A stretch of DNA of 64,000 nt from an uncultured Acetatifactor sp. (lineage in GTDB: Bacteria; Bacillota; Clostridia; Lachnospirales; Lachnospiraceae). The notes below the pieces were generated by a model. That model saw only the letters and a list, made by a program, of their open reading frames with translations. It searched no databases and was not told the DNA's origin. The translations under genes and the position numbers were made by a program. The stretch lies in NCBI GenBank assembly GCA_949840885.1, contig CATKYJ010000016.1:29575-93574 (forward strand), in the 5' to 3' direction. Position 1 is the stretch's first letter; the number at the start of each line of letters is the position of its first letter. This document shows positions 9,622 to 20,084 of this stretch, one piece after another.

Positions 9622-11034
9622 ATGGCAATGGACTCATGCAAATATTATCTCGCCATTGATATCGGCGCCTCCAGCGGCCGCCATATCCTGGCTCATCTGG
9701 AAGATGGACGGATGGTGCTGGAGGAAGTGCACCGTTTCCCCAACGGGATGGTGGAGAAAGACGGCGAGAATGTCTGGGATGTGGACGAACTGTTCGCGCA
9801 GATCAAGCTGGGCCTGAAGAAATGCGGGGAACTGGGCAAGATTCCCGTCAGCGTGGGCGTGGACACCTGGGGGGTGGACTTTGTGCTGCTGGACGAGAGC
9901 GGGGAGCGCATCGGCAACGCGGTTGCTTACCGGGACGGGCGCACCAAGGGGATGGACGAGGAAGTATACAAGATCATCTCCGAGGACGAACTCTATGCCC
10001 GCACAGGCATCCAGAAAGCGATCTTCAACACCATCTACCAGCTTATGGCGTTGAAAGTAAAGAAGCCGGAACAGCTTGAAAAGGCAAAGACCATGCTGAT
10101 GATGCCGGATTATTTCCATTATATGCTCTCCGGCGTGGCGGCCACGGAGTACACGGAAGCCACCACCGGGCAGCTGGTGAGCCCGGACACCAAGGACTGG
10201 GACATGGAGCTCATCGAGCGGCTGGGTTACCCGAAGCGGATTTTCAGGCGGATGGTTACGCCCGGCACCGTGCTGGGGGAACTGACAGAGGAGGTGCAGG
10301 CAGAGGTAGGGTTTAACTGCAAGGTAGTGGAGCCCGCCACCCACGACACCGGCTCTGCTGTGATAGCAGTGCCCACGGACAGCGATGACGCGCTCTACAT
10401 CAGTTCCGGCACATGGTCTCTCATGGGGACGGAGCTGGCGGAGGCCAACTGTTCGCCGGAGAGTAAGTTCAGCAACCTGACCAACGAGGGCGGCTATGAC
10501 TATCGCTTCCGATATCTGAAGAATATTATGGGTCTGTGGATGATTCAGTCGGTGAAGAAAGAGATCGGCGGGGATCTGGGCTTTGGGGAAATCTGTGAGA
10601 TGGCTTCCAAGTGCAGCATTGCCTCCATTGTGGACTGCAATGACGACCGCTTCCTGGCTCCGGCCAACATGACAAAGGAAGTCCAGGATGCCTGCAGGGA
10701 GTCCGGGCAGCAGGTGCCGGAGGGCCTTGCCGAGGTGGCATCCGTCATCTACAACAGCCTGGCGAAATGCTATGCCAAGACCATAAAGCAGATAGAGGGC
10801 ATCACCGGAAAGACATATGACAAGATACATATCGTGGGCGGAGGCTCCAATGCGGACTACTTAAACAGGCTGACAGCCCGGGCTACGGGCATCCCTGTGT
10901 ACGCAGGGCCTACCGAGGCTACCGCTATCGGAAATATCGCGGCTCAGATGATGACTGCAGGGGAACTGGCGGATTTAAAGGCTGCCAGAGCCTGCGTGTT
11001 TGCTTCTTTCCCCATCAACCATTATGAGCCATAG
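9622..11034 (+). CDS. rhaB: Rhamnulokinase
   Basis: FGGY kinase: YYLAIDIGASSGRHILA...GVDTWGVDFVLLD...ATHDTGSAVIAVP...ISSGTWSLMG; adjacent to rhaA/rhaD. Confidence 0.93.
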   Translation: MAMDSCKYYLAIDIGASSGRHILAHLEDGRMVLEEVHRFPNGMVEKDGENVWDVDELFAQIKLGLKKCGELGKIPVSVGVDTWGVDFVLLDESGERIGNAVAYRDGRTKGMDEEVYKIISEDELYARTGIQKAIFNTIYQLMALKVKKPEQLEKAKTMLMMPDYFHYMLSGVAATEYTEATTGQLVSPDTKDWDMELIERLGYPKRIFRRMVTPGTVLGELTEEVQAEVGFNCKVVEPATHDTGSAVIAVPTDSDDALYISSGTWSLMGTELAEANCSPESKFSNLTNEGGYDYRFRYLKNIMGLWMIQSVKKEIGGDLGFGEICEMASKCSIASIVDCNDDRFLAPANMTKEVQDACRESGQQVPEGLAEVASVIYNSLAKCYAKTIKQIEGITGKTYDKIHIVGGGSNADYLNRLTARATGIPVYAGPTEATAIGNIAAQMMTAGELADLKAARACVFASFPINHYEP

Positions 11035-11217
11035 GAGGCCGGGTCAGAGATAAGGATAAGGCCTTGCCTTTAGCAGCTGCCCTTTGGCTGACAGACAAGG
11101 CCGAGACGGGAGCGAAAGAGTTTAGTGGCCGGCAAACGTTTCGATGGAAGACGGACAGTTTCCGGCAGGGATAAGTGATACTATAATAGCAATAAGAGAG
11201 GAAGAAAGGAAGAAAAA

Positions 11218-12468
11218 ATGACAGCAAGATTTGAATCCGCAAAAGAGATTTACGCCTCCTACGGCGTGGACGTGGAGGCAGCCATCAAAAAATGCATGGA
11301 GGCTCCCGTGGCGCTCCACTGCTGGCAGGGAGACGATGTGATCGGCTTCGACCATGACGGCCCTTTGACCGGCGGCATCCAGACCACCGGAGACTATCCC
11401 GGAAAGGCCAAGACCCCGGAAGAGCTCATGCAGGATATGGACAAGGCTCTGAGCCTGATGCCCGGCAAGAAGAAGCTCAACCTCCATGCCAGCTATGCCA
11501 TCTTTGAGCCAGGCGAGTTCGTGGACAGAGATAAAATCGAGCCCAAGCATTTCGCCAAATGGGTGGCGTTTGCAAAGGAGAGGAACATGGGCATTGACTT
11601 CAACCCCACATTTTTCTCCCATGACAAGGTAAAGGACGGCCTGACGCTTTCCAGCCCTGACGAGGCGACTAGGAAATTCTGGATTGAGCATGGTAAGGCA
11701 TGTGTCCGCATCTCCCAGTATTTTGCGGAGGAGACAGGCGTTCCCTGCGTCATGAATATCTGGACGGGGGATGGATACAAGGACATCCCGGCTGACCGTA
11801 TGGGCCCCAGGGAGAGATACAAGGATTCCATCGAGCAGATTCTCTCGGAGCCCTATGACAGGGACAAGGTAAAGCCCTGCGTAGAGTCCAAGGTATTCGG
11901 CATTGGCGTGGAGGCATACACCGTTGGAAGCGCTGAGTTCACTTTGAGCTTCGCCGCTACCCACGAGGGCTGCCTGCCGCTGATGGACAATGGTCATTAT
12001 CACCCTACCGAGGTGGTGTCCGACAAGATTCCCGCTTTGCTGTGCTTCTATCCGGAGATCGCCCTGCACATCACAAGGCCTATCCGCTGGGACAGCGACC
12101 ATGTGGTGCTCTTTGACGATGAGACCAAGGAGATGGCAAAGGAGATTGTCAGATGCAATGGACTGGAGCGGGTGTACATGGCATTGGATTACTTCGATGC
12201 CAGCATCAACCGGGTCTCCGCCTGGGCCATGGGCTTCCGCAGTTGGCAGAAAGCTTTGCTCACCGCTATGTGCACGCCCAACCAGGCGCTAAAGAAGCTT
12301 CAGGACGAAAACCGTATGACCGAGCTGATGGTGGAGCAGGAGGCGGTGAAGACCCTGCCTTTCGGCGATGTGTGGAACGAGTACTGTGAGCGCTGCGGCG
12401 TGGTGTCCGACAAGGATTTCTATGCCGAGATCAGGAAGTATGAGGATGAGGTACAACTGAAACGCTAA
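11218..12468 (+). CDS. rhaA: L-rhamnose isomerase
   Basis: AKEIYASYGVDVEAAIKKCMEAPVALHCWQGDDVIGFD...LNLHASYAI...FSHDKVKDGLTLSSPDE. Confidence 0.95.
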   Translation: MTARFESAKEIYASYGVDVEAAIKKCMEAPVALHCWQGDDVIGFDHDGPLTGGIQTTGDYPGKAKTPEELMQDMDKALSLMPGKKKLNLHASYAIFEPGEFVDRDKIEPKHFAKWVAFAKERNMGIDFNPTFFSHDKVKDGLTLSSPDEATRKFWIEHGKACVRISQYFAEETGVPCVMNIWTGDGYKDIPADRMGPRERYKDSIEQILSEPYDRDKVKPCVESKVFGIGVEAYTVGSAEFTLSFAATHEGCLPLMDNGHYHPTEVVSDKIPALLCFYPEIALHITRPIRWDSDHVVLFDDETKEMAKEIVRCNGLERVYMALDYFDASINRVSAWAMGFRSWQKALLTAMCTPNQALKKLQDENRMTELMVEQEAVKTLPFGDVWNEYCERCGVVSDKDFYAEIRKYEDEVQLKR

Positions 12469-12637
12469 AAGTGTGTAAAGATTTTCTGAGATTTTGCGGC
12501 CGGGGTGCCAGTGCTTTTGGCCCCTGGCTGTTTTGGTATTGATGTATTTTATTTGGGATTTGTGCATTTCATATTTGGTATACGTGCAGTTGGGATTGAC
12601 GTTTTCAGGGTATTTGGATTCTTGTAAGGAGGTCGGT

Positions 12638-13498
12638 ATGAACAACATATTTGGCGTAAAGGTGATGGAGGATTATATCCGCATGTGCCATGACGGCGTG
12701 CGGCAGGGATGGCATGAGAGGAACGGGGGGAACTTGACTTATCGGATGAAAGAGGAAGAGGTGGCGGAGTGCAGGCCATACTTTAAGAGGGAGCCTGGCC
12801 AGTGGGTAAAGATGGGCGTGAAGGCAGAGAACCTGAAAGGTGAGTACTTTATTTCTACGGGCAGCGGGAAGTTTTTGCAGAACGTGGGGCTGGAGCCTCA
12901 GAATAGTATCTGTATCGTGGAGATCAATGAGGCCGGCGATTCTTACCGCATTGTCTGGGGACTGGAGAACGGAGGCAGGCCTACCAGCGAGTTTCCCACC
13001 CATTTCATGAATCATTCCGTGCGGAAGCGTGTGACAGGCGGCGCGAACCGGGTCATTTACCATGCCCATACCCCTTATGTGATTGCGCTGACTTATGTGC
13101 TGCCCCTGAAGTCGGAAGTGTTTACCAGGATGCTCTGGAAGAGCGCTACAGAGTGCTGCGTGGTATTCCCCGGCGGCGTGGGCGTGGTGCCCTGGATGGT
13201 GCCCGGAGGAGCCCAGATTGCGAAAGCTACCTGCGCGCTGATGGAGAAATATGACGCTGCCATTTGGGCTTTCCATGGGCTGTTTGTGTCTGGGCCGGAT
13301 TTCGACACGGCTTTCGGCCTGATGCATACCATTGAGAAAGCTGCCCAGATCGCGTCCATCGCACTGGCCGCCACAGGCGGAAAGCCTCCCAGGCAGGTGA
13401 TTACGGATGAGAATCTGCGGGATATTGGCAGGGACTTTGGGGTGACGCTGAATGAGGAGATACTGAATTACGCCTCAGACGATGATTTGTACTGCTGA
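12638..13498 (+). CDS. rhaD: Rhamnulose-1-phosphate aldolase (class II aldolase)
   Basis: WHERNGGNLTYRM...YFISTGSGKFLQN...IYHAHTPYVIALTY; ATG 12638 with AAGGAGG SD (track ORF extends upstream). Confidence 0.92.
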   Translation: MNNIFGVKVMEDYIRMCHDGVRQGWHERNGGNLTYRMKEEEVAECRPYFKREPGQWVKMGVKAENLKGEYFISTGSGKFLQNVGLEPQNSICIVEINEAGDSYRIVWGLENGGRPTSEFPTHFMNHSVRKRVTGGANRVIYHAHTPYVIALTYVLPLKSEVFTRMLWKSATECCVVFPGGVGVVPWMVPGGAQIAKATCALMEKYDAAIWAFHGLFVSGPDFDTAFGLMHTIEKAAQIASIALAATGGKPPRQVITDENLRDIGRDFGVTLNEEILNYASDDDLYC

Positions 13499-13684
13499 TG
13501 AACAGGGGAACCAATATCCTCCCTGTCATTGCCGGCGAGAGTTCCGATTCCTTTGCCAGAGGGTAAGGATGGCCTGAATGACGGGAAGACTAGGTTTGTG
13601 CTGTCCTTTGGCAGAATCAAGGGCTTTTAGGTGTTTTGGGGCTCAAAGTATATGGAATTGCATTTTTTGTAAGTGGAACCACGG

Positions 13685-14398
13685 CTATGGCTCCGACACG
13701 ATAAGCTGCCTTGGGAATCCTGCTTCCGCAGCCAACGCCGCGGCCGCGGCCACATCGCCGATGTGTGCCCGGCCGTGGCTGTCGCTGGACAGGATGATGG
13801 GGCAGGAGAGGGCTTCGCAGGCTTGTAACAGCCGGATGGCGTTGGCCCGGCAGTCCTGGCGATAGCTGTCCGGAAGCAAAGACACATTGTTCAGCTCCGG
13901 CGTTACGCCAAAGGAGAGAGCGGCCTTTGCCAGCTCTCTGTAATCCACGGGAAAGCGAGAGTCGTCGCAGTGGCCGATGATTTTTACGTTAGGGTGGCGC
14001 ATGGCGCGGATATAGACTTGCGTGTTCTCCGCTGCGGAGCCGGAAACGTAGATGGGGCGATGCATGCTGACGATACAGTAGTCAAGCCTTGCCAGAATCT
14101 CGTCGGGAATGTCCAGACCACCGTCCTTGTCCAGGATATTGGCCTCTGCGCCATAGCGCAGATGGACGCCGAAGCGTTTTGGCTCGCACAAAAACAGGCT
14201 GCGGAAATAGGACAGGCCTGCGCTGCCCGGGCTGGCCGGGCCGTGGTCGCTGATGCCCAGCACCTCCATCTGCCGTTTTGAGGCCTCCCTGGCCAGGTCG
14301 GTGATGCTGTCCGTGGTGCCGTGGCCGCTGGCGCAGGTGTGGGTGTGGAGATCGGTCTTTTGATATGTAATTGCGGGATTATGTATTGATTTTTCCAT
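13685..14398 (-). CDS. PHP-domain hydrolase/phosphatase (YcdX-like)
   Basis: DLHTHTCASGHGTTDSITDLAREASKRQMEVLGISDHGP...IVSMHRP...IIGHCDDSRFP...IILSSDSHGRAHIGD. Confidence 0.85.
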   Translation of the reverse strand: MEKSIHNPAITYQKTDLHTHTCASGHGTTDSITDLAREASKRQMEVLGISDHGPASPGSAGLSYFRSLFLCEPKRFGVHLRYGAEANILDKDGGLDIPDEILARLDYCIVSMHRPIYVSGSAAENTQVYIRAMRHPNVKIIGHCDDSRFPVDYRELAKAALSFGVTPELNNVSLLPDSYRQDCRANAIRLLQACEALSCPIILSSDSHGRAHIGDVAAAAALAAEAGFPRQLIVSEP

Positions 14399-14621
14399 AT
14401 GTTTATACGATCTCCTTGTCCGGCTGAAGGCTGTATACGGCATATGGGCCCTGGTAGGTCCATGCGGCAATTTCCCGGGCATATTCTATTGTCATGGGAT
14501 GGATATGGTATTTGTCTTTCATACAATCAGGCACGCTTCCTTTTCCGGGTTTGGGAAATAGAGCATCATGTCAACTTTTGATTCCATGTACGCCATAGCA
14601 TACGAAATTATGGTGTATACA

Positions 14622-15164
14622 TTATAACAGATCAGATATTTGGAGAATCAAGTCCCTGTAAATACATACAGGGATTTCGTCATCAAAGGTATACTGGTTT
14701 GTTCTTGACTCATCCTCAAAATCATAGACAGTAACGGTTTGGGTTATGGGGTTTACAATCCAATATTCCCTGACACCCGCTGTGCGGTATTTAAAAAGCT
14801 TGATGCCGTAATCCCTGTGGGAATCTGAGGGAGAAACGATTTCGATGATCCAGTCGGGTGCACCATTGCAGCCGTATTCATTCAGCTTATTTTTATCACA
14901 GATTACAGAAATGTCTGGTTCCACATAGTTTTTTCCATCCGCACTCAAAAATACAGCAAAAGGCGCGGCAAAGACCTCACATGAGCCTTTTCTTGATTTG
15001 AGATACTGATAGATAGCAGCATGCATGGCGCCGGATATTCTTTGATGTATCGTCTTGGGCGGAGCCATCATGTACATCTGCCCGTCTATGAGCTCTGCGC
15101 GCTGACTTTCGGGCAGGGCGTATATGTCCTCGATGGTATAGATCCTTTCCTGAGATAATGCCAT
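14622..15164 (-). CDS. Uma2 family endonuclease (DUF820)
   Basis: YTIEDIYALPESQRAELIDGQMYMM...EPDISVICDKNKLNEYGCNGAPDWIIEIVSPSDSHRDYGIKLFKYRTAGVREYWIVNP. Confidence 0.9.
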   Translation of the reverse strand: MALSQERIYTIEDIYALPESQRAELIDGQMYMMAPPKTIHQRISGAMHAAIYQYLKSRKGSCEVFAAPFAVFLSADGKNYVEPDISVICDKNKLNEYGCNGAPDWIIEIVSPSDSHRDYGIKLFKYRTAGVREYWIVNPITQTVTVYDFEDESRTNQYTFDDEIPVCIYRDLILQISDLL

Positions 15165-15257
15165 TTGGTTCTCCCCTCTGCCTAAGGCTCTCAAAAATAT
15201 ATTGTGCTTCTTTGTATTTTTGATTATACGGTGTAAATGGAATATTTTCAATCAATT

Positions 15258-16130
15258 TCAATCCCAAAAACGATTATTTAAAACTGGACCACCACACACA
15301 GCATCATTGCATCTGTCACAATATTTGTTACCGCAATGAGTAATATACGGATTCTTTTCTATATGTTTTTGACATACATTGACAATGGCTGTTGCCTTAT
15401 AGCAAACCCAATCACTTTTTGCCACTGTAATTTTTTTCGCATAGCTGGACAATATGTCATTGAAATGCTCAAACCCCTTTGAACATCCTCCTGCCGATAC
15501 AGGTATGACATTCCTTTCTCTGCCATAAGCCCAGCGGATAAAAGGTGTTCTTCCTGCAGATTGCTCTGCAAAATGAATGATAGTTGCTGCATCAAGGCCG
15601 ACTCCTATTAAAAGGACATATCCATCATTGTCACACAGCTGTTTTAACGGCGCATATACATTTTTAGGTGTTTGACCACTGACGAGCTTCTGAGCATTAT
15701 CACCTAATGCGGTAAAAGAATTAAGTGGGTGATTTCCTCTTACGCTTTTCTCGTCATTCAGCACATATTGGGAAAATATGCCCATATCTTCGGTAGAAAT
15801 TTCTTTACTTGTTATATCAAAAGGCGCTATGTCAGTATCGGCTATTTCTAAAAAGTATGAATAATCCCCAGCTCCATTGTTTGCGGGCATATACTTGGCC
15901 CCAGGTCTTGTTTCATAGATATCTGAAAAAGTCGGTACCATTATTGTACATTTCTGCTCTAAAAAAGCATTCATTATGCCGTTTATACCGCACTTGATAT
16001 CTGCGCCGAAAGATTTCATTGATGCATGAATACATACTTCTGAACCGTTGAGCCCTAATTCTGTAATCGCATTGATAAAATCCGGCATATCTAACTCTAT
16101 AGAATTTTGTAGCGTATTTACCTGATTCAT
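15258..16130 (-). CDS. AAC(3)-family N-acetyltransferase (YokD-like)
   Basis: VCIHASMKSFG...MVPTFSD...NHPLNSFTALG...LLIGVGLDAATIIHFAEQSAGR. Confidence 0.85.
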   Translation of the reverse strand: MNQVNTLQNSIELDMPDFINAITELGLNGSEVCIHASMKSFGADIKCGINGIMNAFLEQKCTIMVPTFSDIYETRPGAKYMPANNGAGDYSYFLEIADTDIAPFDITSKEISTEDMGIFSQYVLNDEKSVRGNHPLNSFTALGDNAQKLVSGQTPKNVYAPLKQLCDNDGYVLLIGVGLDAATIIHFAEQSAGRTPFIRWAYGRERNVIPVSAGGCSKGFEHFNDILSSYAKKITVAKSDWVCYKATAIVNVCQKHIEKNPYITHCGNKYCDRCNDAVCGGPVLNNRFWD

Positions 16131-16454
16131 ATTTTCAATTTCTCCAATTACTGATTATGATGTTTGATAAGGCGGTTTTGGGAATTCCTCCAAACCTTGT
16201 GCGACAATTTCGGATTAAGGGCGGTAACGAGTTTTGGGTGGTCTGTCTTGGCATAATGTCCTCCGTTTCCGACAGCCAGCCCTACTATTCCGTAGGTTTA
16301 TTGTACCACATGGGGCGGCTGTCTGTACAGTCTTCCTTGCTTCTTTACCGCCTGTCAAAATGACGGTTGTCATTGTAATTGAAGTAGAAAAATCTGTTTC
16401 TGTGTGTTATACTGGTCTTATCAAAAATACTGTTCCTACAAGAAAGAAAACAGA

Positions 16455-17027
16455 ATGAAAATTATAGGGTTACTGATACTTGCGGTGTTTTATGCGGTGT
16501 ACATTAGCAAGATGATAGTGCAAAAAAGAAAAGGCATACAGACAGACCAAATAGCAAAAGGCAAGCAGAAAACAAAAGTATTCTACATTGAGCTGGTTAT
16601 GAAAATAGCCACTTATTCCGTGGTTGTGGCAGAGGTCCTCAGCCTGTTTTTGGCTCCCCCATATCTGCCGCAGACGCTCGTTGTGGTTGGTGTGGTTCTT
16701 GGCTTTATCGGAGATATTCTTTTTACTGTATCAGTCGTAACAATGAAAGACAGTTGGCGGGCTGGCATAGCAGAAAACGATAAAACAGAAATCATTACCA
16801 GTGGGATTTACAGCATTAGCAGAAATCCCGCTTTTTTAGCTTTTGATTGTGTTTATATTGGTCTGTTGCTTATAGCCTTTAACTGGGTTTTGTTGGTGTT
16901 TTCTGTCTTTGCTATGACAATGCTTCATCTGCAAATACTACAAGAAGAAAGGTTTTTGTCAAAAACATTTGGGGCAGAATACAACGTCTACAAAAATAAA
17001 GTCCGAAGGTATCTCGGACGGAAATAA
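16455..17027 (+). CDS. Isoprenylcysteine carboxyl methyltransferase (ICMT) family membrane protein
   Basis: Multi-TM with TSGIYSISRNPAFLAFDCVYIG...LQEERFLSKTFGAEYNVYKNKVRRYLGRK. Confidence 0.82.
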   Translation: MKIIGLLILAVFYAVYISKMIVQKRKGIQTDQIAKGKQKTKVFYIELVMKIATYSVVVAEVLSLFLAPPYLPQTLVVVGVVLGFIGDILFTVSVVTMKDSWRAGIAENDKTEIITSGIYSISRNPAFLAFDCVYIGLLLIAFNWVLLVFSVFAMTMLHLQILQEERFLSKTFGAEYNVYKNKVRRYLGRK

Positions 17028-17650
17028 TTCCAGTTCACGCCGGGTAATGTGCCCACATTACCCCACAAAATCAATCCATAGCTCCCGGCGCTTGCATTCC
17101 CGGTGGCTGGCTTCCGGCGTTTCCCGGGGTTTTTCTGGCAGTCACATTCTTCCGGGTGGCGGTCACATCCGAATAGTGTTTTGCCCTCCGGGAAGTAGGC
17201 TTCTTTGGGCTTGGTATTTATGCTTAAAGAACATTTTTTCAAGAGGGGAATATGCATTGACCCATGGGGACAGAATTTGGTACGCTGTTACTGCGGAAAT
17301 CGGAGAGGAGCTGCAGGTGGGATTTGTTAAGTCTGGGGACGAGAGTTTGAACCAGGTTTATTATTCCGTGCACAGCCTGCGCCAGGAGGGCGAAGCGTTG
17401 GAATGCGTTGCCTCTACTAAGTTCGCAGATCCTGTAGAGCCCGGAACTTATAGGCTGTTTCTCCGGGCGCCGGAGGGCGCTCTGGAAAATGTAAGAGGCA
17501 GTATTTCCATCGGATTTGAAGCGGAAGCAGAGGCATATTAGAGAAGATTTTCATTGAATGCGGCGATTGTGGCCGGGCAGGTATCTTGTTGAAAAGCTTA
17601 TTTGCAAGTGTCTGCGGCTTTCGGATTGCTGCCGTGAAAGGGCAAGGGAA

Positions 17651-18139
17651 ATGGGGCAGATTGAAATTTTATTTGGTGAAGTGGAAAAGGCGGTTTCCGT
17701 GATGCGCGCGGTTGCTGCGTGGGGGCGGGGGCGGGGATACCGAGTCTGGCCTGATGAATGGCTGACAGAGGAAGAGCTGATTACTCCCAATGCCCGGCCG
17801 GAGAATTTCTGTATCGGAATGATGGCCGGAGAGATTGTCTGTGCCTTTATTTTGCAATGGGCGGACTCGGACTACTGGCCTGATGCTCCCCAATATGAGG
17901 CTGCGTATCTGCATAAATTCTGCGTGCGCCGCAAGTTTGCCGGGATGGGCATGACAGGCCTTGTCACGGAAGCGCTCCGGGCAGAGTGCCGCAAACGCGG
18001 CATCCAATATATTCGCCTGGATACCGGATTAGATGAGGAGGCAGTCAAAAGCATTTATTTAAACGCTGGCTATAAAATCGTGGACGTCATAGATTGCCGG
18101 AACGGAAGAGCAATGGCATTGTATGAGTTGGAGGTGTAG
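17651..18139 (+). CDS. GNAT family acetyltransferase
   Basis: FCIGMMAGEIVCAFILQW...LHKFCVRRKFAGMGMTGLVTEALRAECRKRGIQYIRLDTG. Confidence 0.8.
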   Translation: MGQIEILFGEVEKAVSVMRAVAAWGRGRGYRVWPDEWLTEEELITPNARPENFCIGMMAGEIVCAFILQWADSDYWPDAPQYEAAYLHKFCVRRKFAGMGMTGLVTEALRAECRKRGIQYIRLDTGLDEEAVKSIYLNAGYKIVDVIDCRNGRAMALYELEV

Positions 18140-18567
18140 CAGTGCCGGATCGACGGTTGTTCCGGTTTGAGGCCATTTCACGACAGTTCCTTTAATTGAG
18201 GCTCAGAATGAGGGGGTAAGACTTAATACCTTAGTGCTGAATAAGCTGGCGCTTTGACTTTTGACGCGAATTATATTGCGATGTCGCAAGGAAATGAACA
18301 GAAGAGAGATACCTGTAACCCCATAAAAAATATTTGGTGTCGATTTATCTTTTTGATTATAGTATTACCAATTCCCATGGTCTTATACAGGAATGTCTGA
18401 TTTTTTGTCCCCAAAATAAAGCATCTCGGCTGCTCTTTTCCGTGGGCTCTGCCCACACCTGGCCTCTGGAATAAGATTGAGTTTTCCGGAAATACTATAG
18501 ATGCCGACGGAATAAGGCTGGGGACAGTGGCATCTTTCCATAGTGCCCTGCCCCAGGCTTTCCTTTT

Positions 18568-18666
18568 TTACAGATATTGTGTCAGCCGTTCCCCGTAGAG
18601 AACTGTGAGCTGGCCAATCACCTGGTCCCAGTTGCGGTACCGCTGTGTCCACTTGTTCGCCACATT
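18568..18666 (-). pseudogene. C-terminal remnant of an IS256/Mutator-family transposase
   Basis: Reverse strand reads NVANKWTQRYRNWDQVIGQLTVLYGERLTQYL*, typical of IS256-family C-termini; no upstream body present. Confidence 0.55.
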
Positions 18667-18815
18667 CTGGTTATTTTATGTACCATGATTATAACTTAAA
18701 CATGTTTATTATATCATGAAAAGCCCCCGCATCAATGCGCGGTCTTAAAGGATTGAATGAATATTCTGCTTAGTTCTTTCAATGTATCATTCGCTATGAA
18801 GTTTTTTGCTCGGTT

Positions 18816-19046
18816 TCAGATGCCCAGTTCTTTCATGGCCTCTTCGGAAGATACAAACTCATGACAATCTGGGTTGTTCTGAATCTGTTCAAGCATGGCA
18901 AGATCAATCTCGTCAGGTTCTTCTTCCGGAATGGAATCCCATTCCCGTTTCCGGAAAGTGACCTGGATTATTTCCCAAAAGCGTGCAGCATCCTTTTCGT
19001 CCATTATGGTGACGGCTCCTATGATTCGTTCCTTTATATTAGACAT
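18816..19046 (-). CDS. Antitoxin-like small protein of a type II TA pair
   Basis: MSNIKERIIGAVTIMDEKDAARFWEIIQ...SSEEAMKELGI; directly downstream of a RelE-like ORF. Confidence 0.6.
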   Translation of the reverse strand: MSNIKERIIGAVTIMDEKDAARFWEIIQVTFRKREWDSIPEEEPDEIDLAMLEQIQNNPDCHEFVSSEEAMKELGI

Positions 19047-19059
19047 ATAAGCACCTCCA

Positions 19060-19290
19060 TTATTTATAAACCTGTCCACGGTTATTTATTTGCTCTATCA
19101 TTAGTATGATTCCATCATTACTGAAAATTACCCTAAAGTTTCCCACACGAAGACGGTATCCAGAACGGCCCTGTAGCTTTACGACATCACCAGCTGGAAG
19201 ATTATTGATCGCGTTAGTAATCCTAAGCTTAGTAGGTTGATCCTGTTTTTTCAGAAACTTAAGTGCTTCTTTGGAATACTGAATCTTCAA
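19060..19290 (-). CDS. RelE/ParE-family toxin
   Basis: MKIQYSKEALKFLKKQDQPTKLRITNAINNLPAGDVVKLQGRSGYRLRVGNFRVIFSNDG. Confidence 0.85.
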   Translation of the reverse strand: MKIQYSKEALKFLKKQDQPTKLRITNAINNLPAGDVVKLQGRSGYRLRVGNFRVIFSNDGIILMIEQINNRGQVYK

Positions 19291-19483
19291 TGATATGTTC
19301 CCCCTTTCCCTGAATTTTATTGAATCGCCGCAACGGTCTAATTCACCCCGCCATACAGCCGCCTATGCTCTGCCGCCCGGAAGAAGCAGTCAGGGTCGTT
19401 AAAGGCCTGCTGCAATGTCGCAACAAGTGTGATACACTTTTTGTGTTACCGCCCCTATACCGGTACGGAAAGGGGGTGTTCTG

Positions 19484-19569
19484 ATGGATATACTATTATC
19501 CTTTTTTTCTCCGTATTGGCCAGTGTAGTCGCCTACTACCTGTGCAAGTGGCTTGACGGGGACGAATAG
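19484..19569 (+). pseudogene. Small single-TM hydrophobic peptide gene, frameshifted at a poly-T tract
   Basis: GGGGGTG SD; MDILLSFF then, after a frame change in T7, FSVLASVVAYYLCKWLDGDE*. Confidence 0.4.
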
Positions 19570-19621
19570 ACGGTAGCCAGGCCCGAAGGCCTGTATCGCC
19601 TCTACTGATCAGAAAGACGTC

Positions 19622-19740
19622 ACCACTTATGAGAGCTACCCTTTTTCGACCTACACGAAAGGTCTGAAAGATTTGTTACAATGGCTTCTCACCAGGAATG
19701 GCAGGGATATCTGCATGGAATCCACTGGTAAATACTGGAC
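19622..19740 (+). pseudogene. N-terminal remnant of an IS110-family transposase
   Basis: TTYESYPFSTYTKGLKDLLQWLLTRNGRDICMESTGKYWT matches the IS110 N-terminal domain; ends abruptly. Confidence 0.65.
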
Positions 19741-19859
19741 AATAAATGCTATTTACAGCACCAATTTCATATTGTATAGCCCGATATTTCTAGGATGCAA
19801 AAAAGCCGTGAACCGTTGATTTTGCTGAAAAATCCCGGATTTGCGGCTTTCATCAAAAA

Positions 19860-19933
19860 TGGAAGCAAAGGGGCTCGAACCCTTGGCCTCCCGCTAGTCA
19901 GGCGAGCGCTCATCCCAGCTGAGCTATGCTTCC
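19860..19933 (-). tRNA. tRNA-Val(GAC)
   Basis: GGAAGCA TA GCTC AGCTGGGAT GAGC G CTCGC CTGACTA GCGGG AGGCC AAGGG TTCGAGC CCCTT TGCTTCC A; full cloverleaf, anticodon GAC. Confidence 0.93.
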
Positions 19934-20084
19934 ATGTCCATTACTATAACACAAATAAAGGAAAATGGGAAGAGGGAATTTGAATTAAATTTTTGCCTTA
20001 AATTTTGCGCTTATATTTTACCGCTGGCAGGCTGGACTCTGTGCCTGCCAGCGGTATTTCTATGTCTGGAATAAAAAAGGAAAA

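Noticed and set aside
9634-10830. 398-aa ORF on the minus strand
   Set aside because: Antisense to rhaB; Leu/His/Arg-rich composition is typical of a shadow ORF in GC-rich codons.
16969-17541. 190-aa ORF following the ICMT gene
   Set aside because: The first part is the wrong frame of the ICMT 3' end and spacer; the C-terminal ~90 aa could be a gene fragment but I could not assign it.
19795-19983. 62-aa ORF
   Set aside because: Covers tRNA-Val on the opposite strand.
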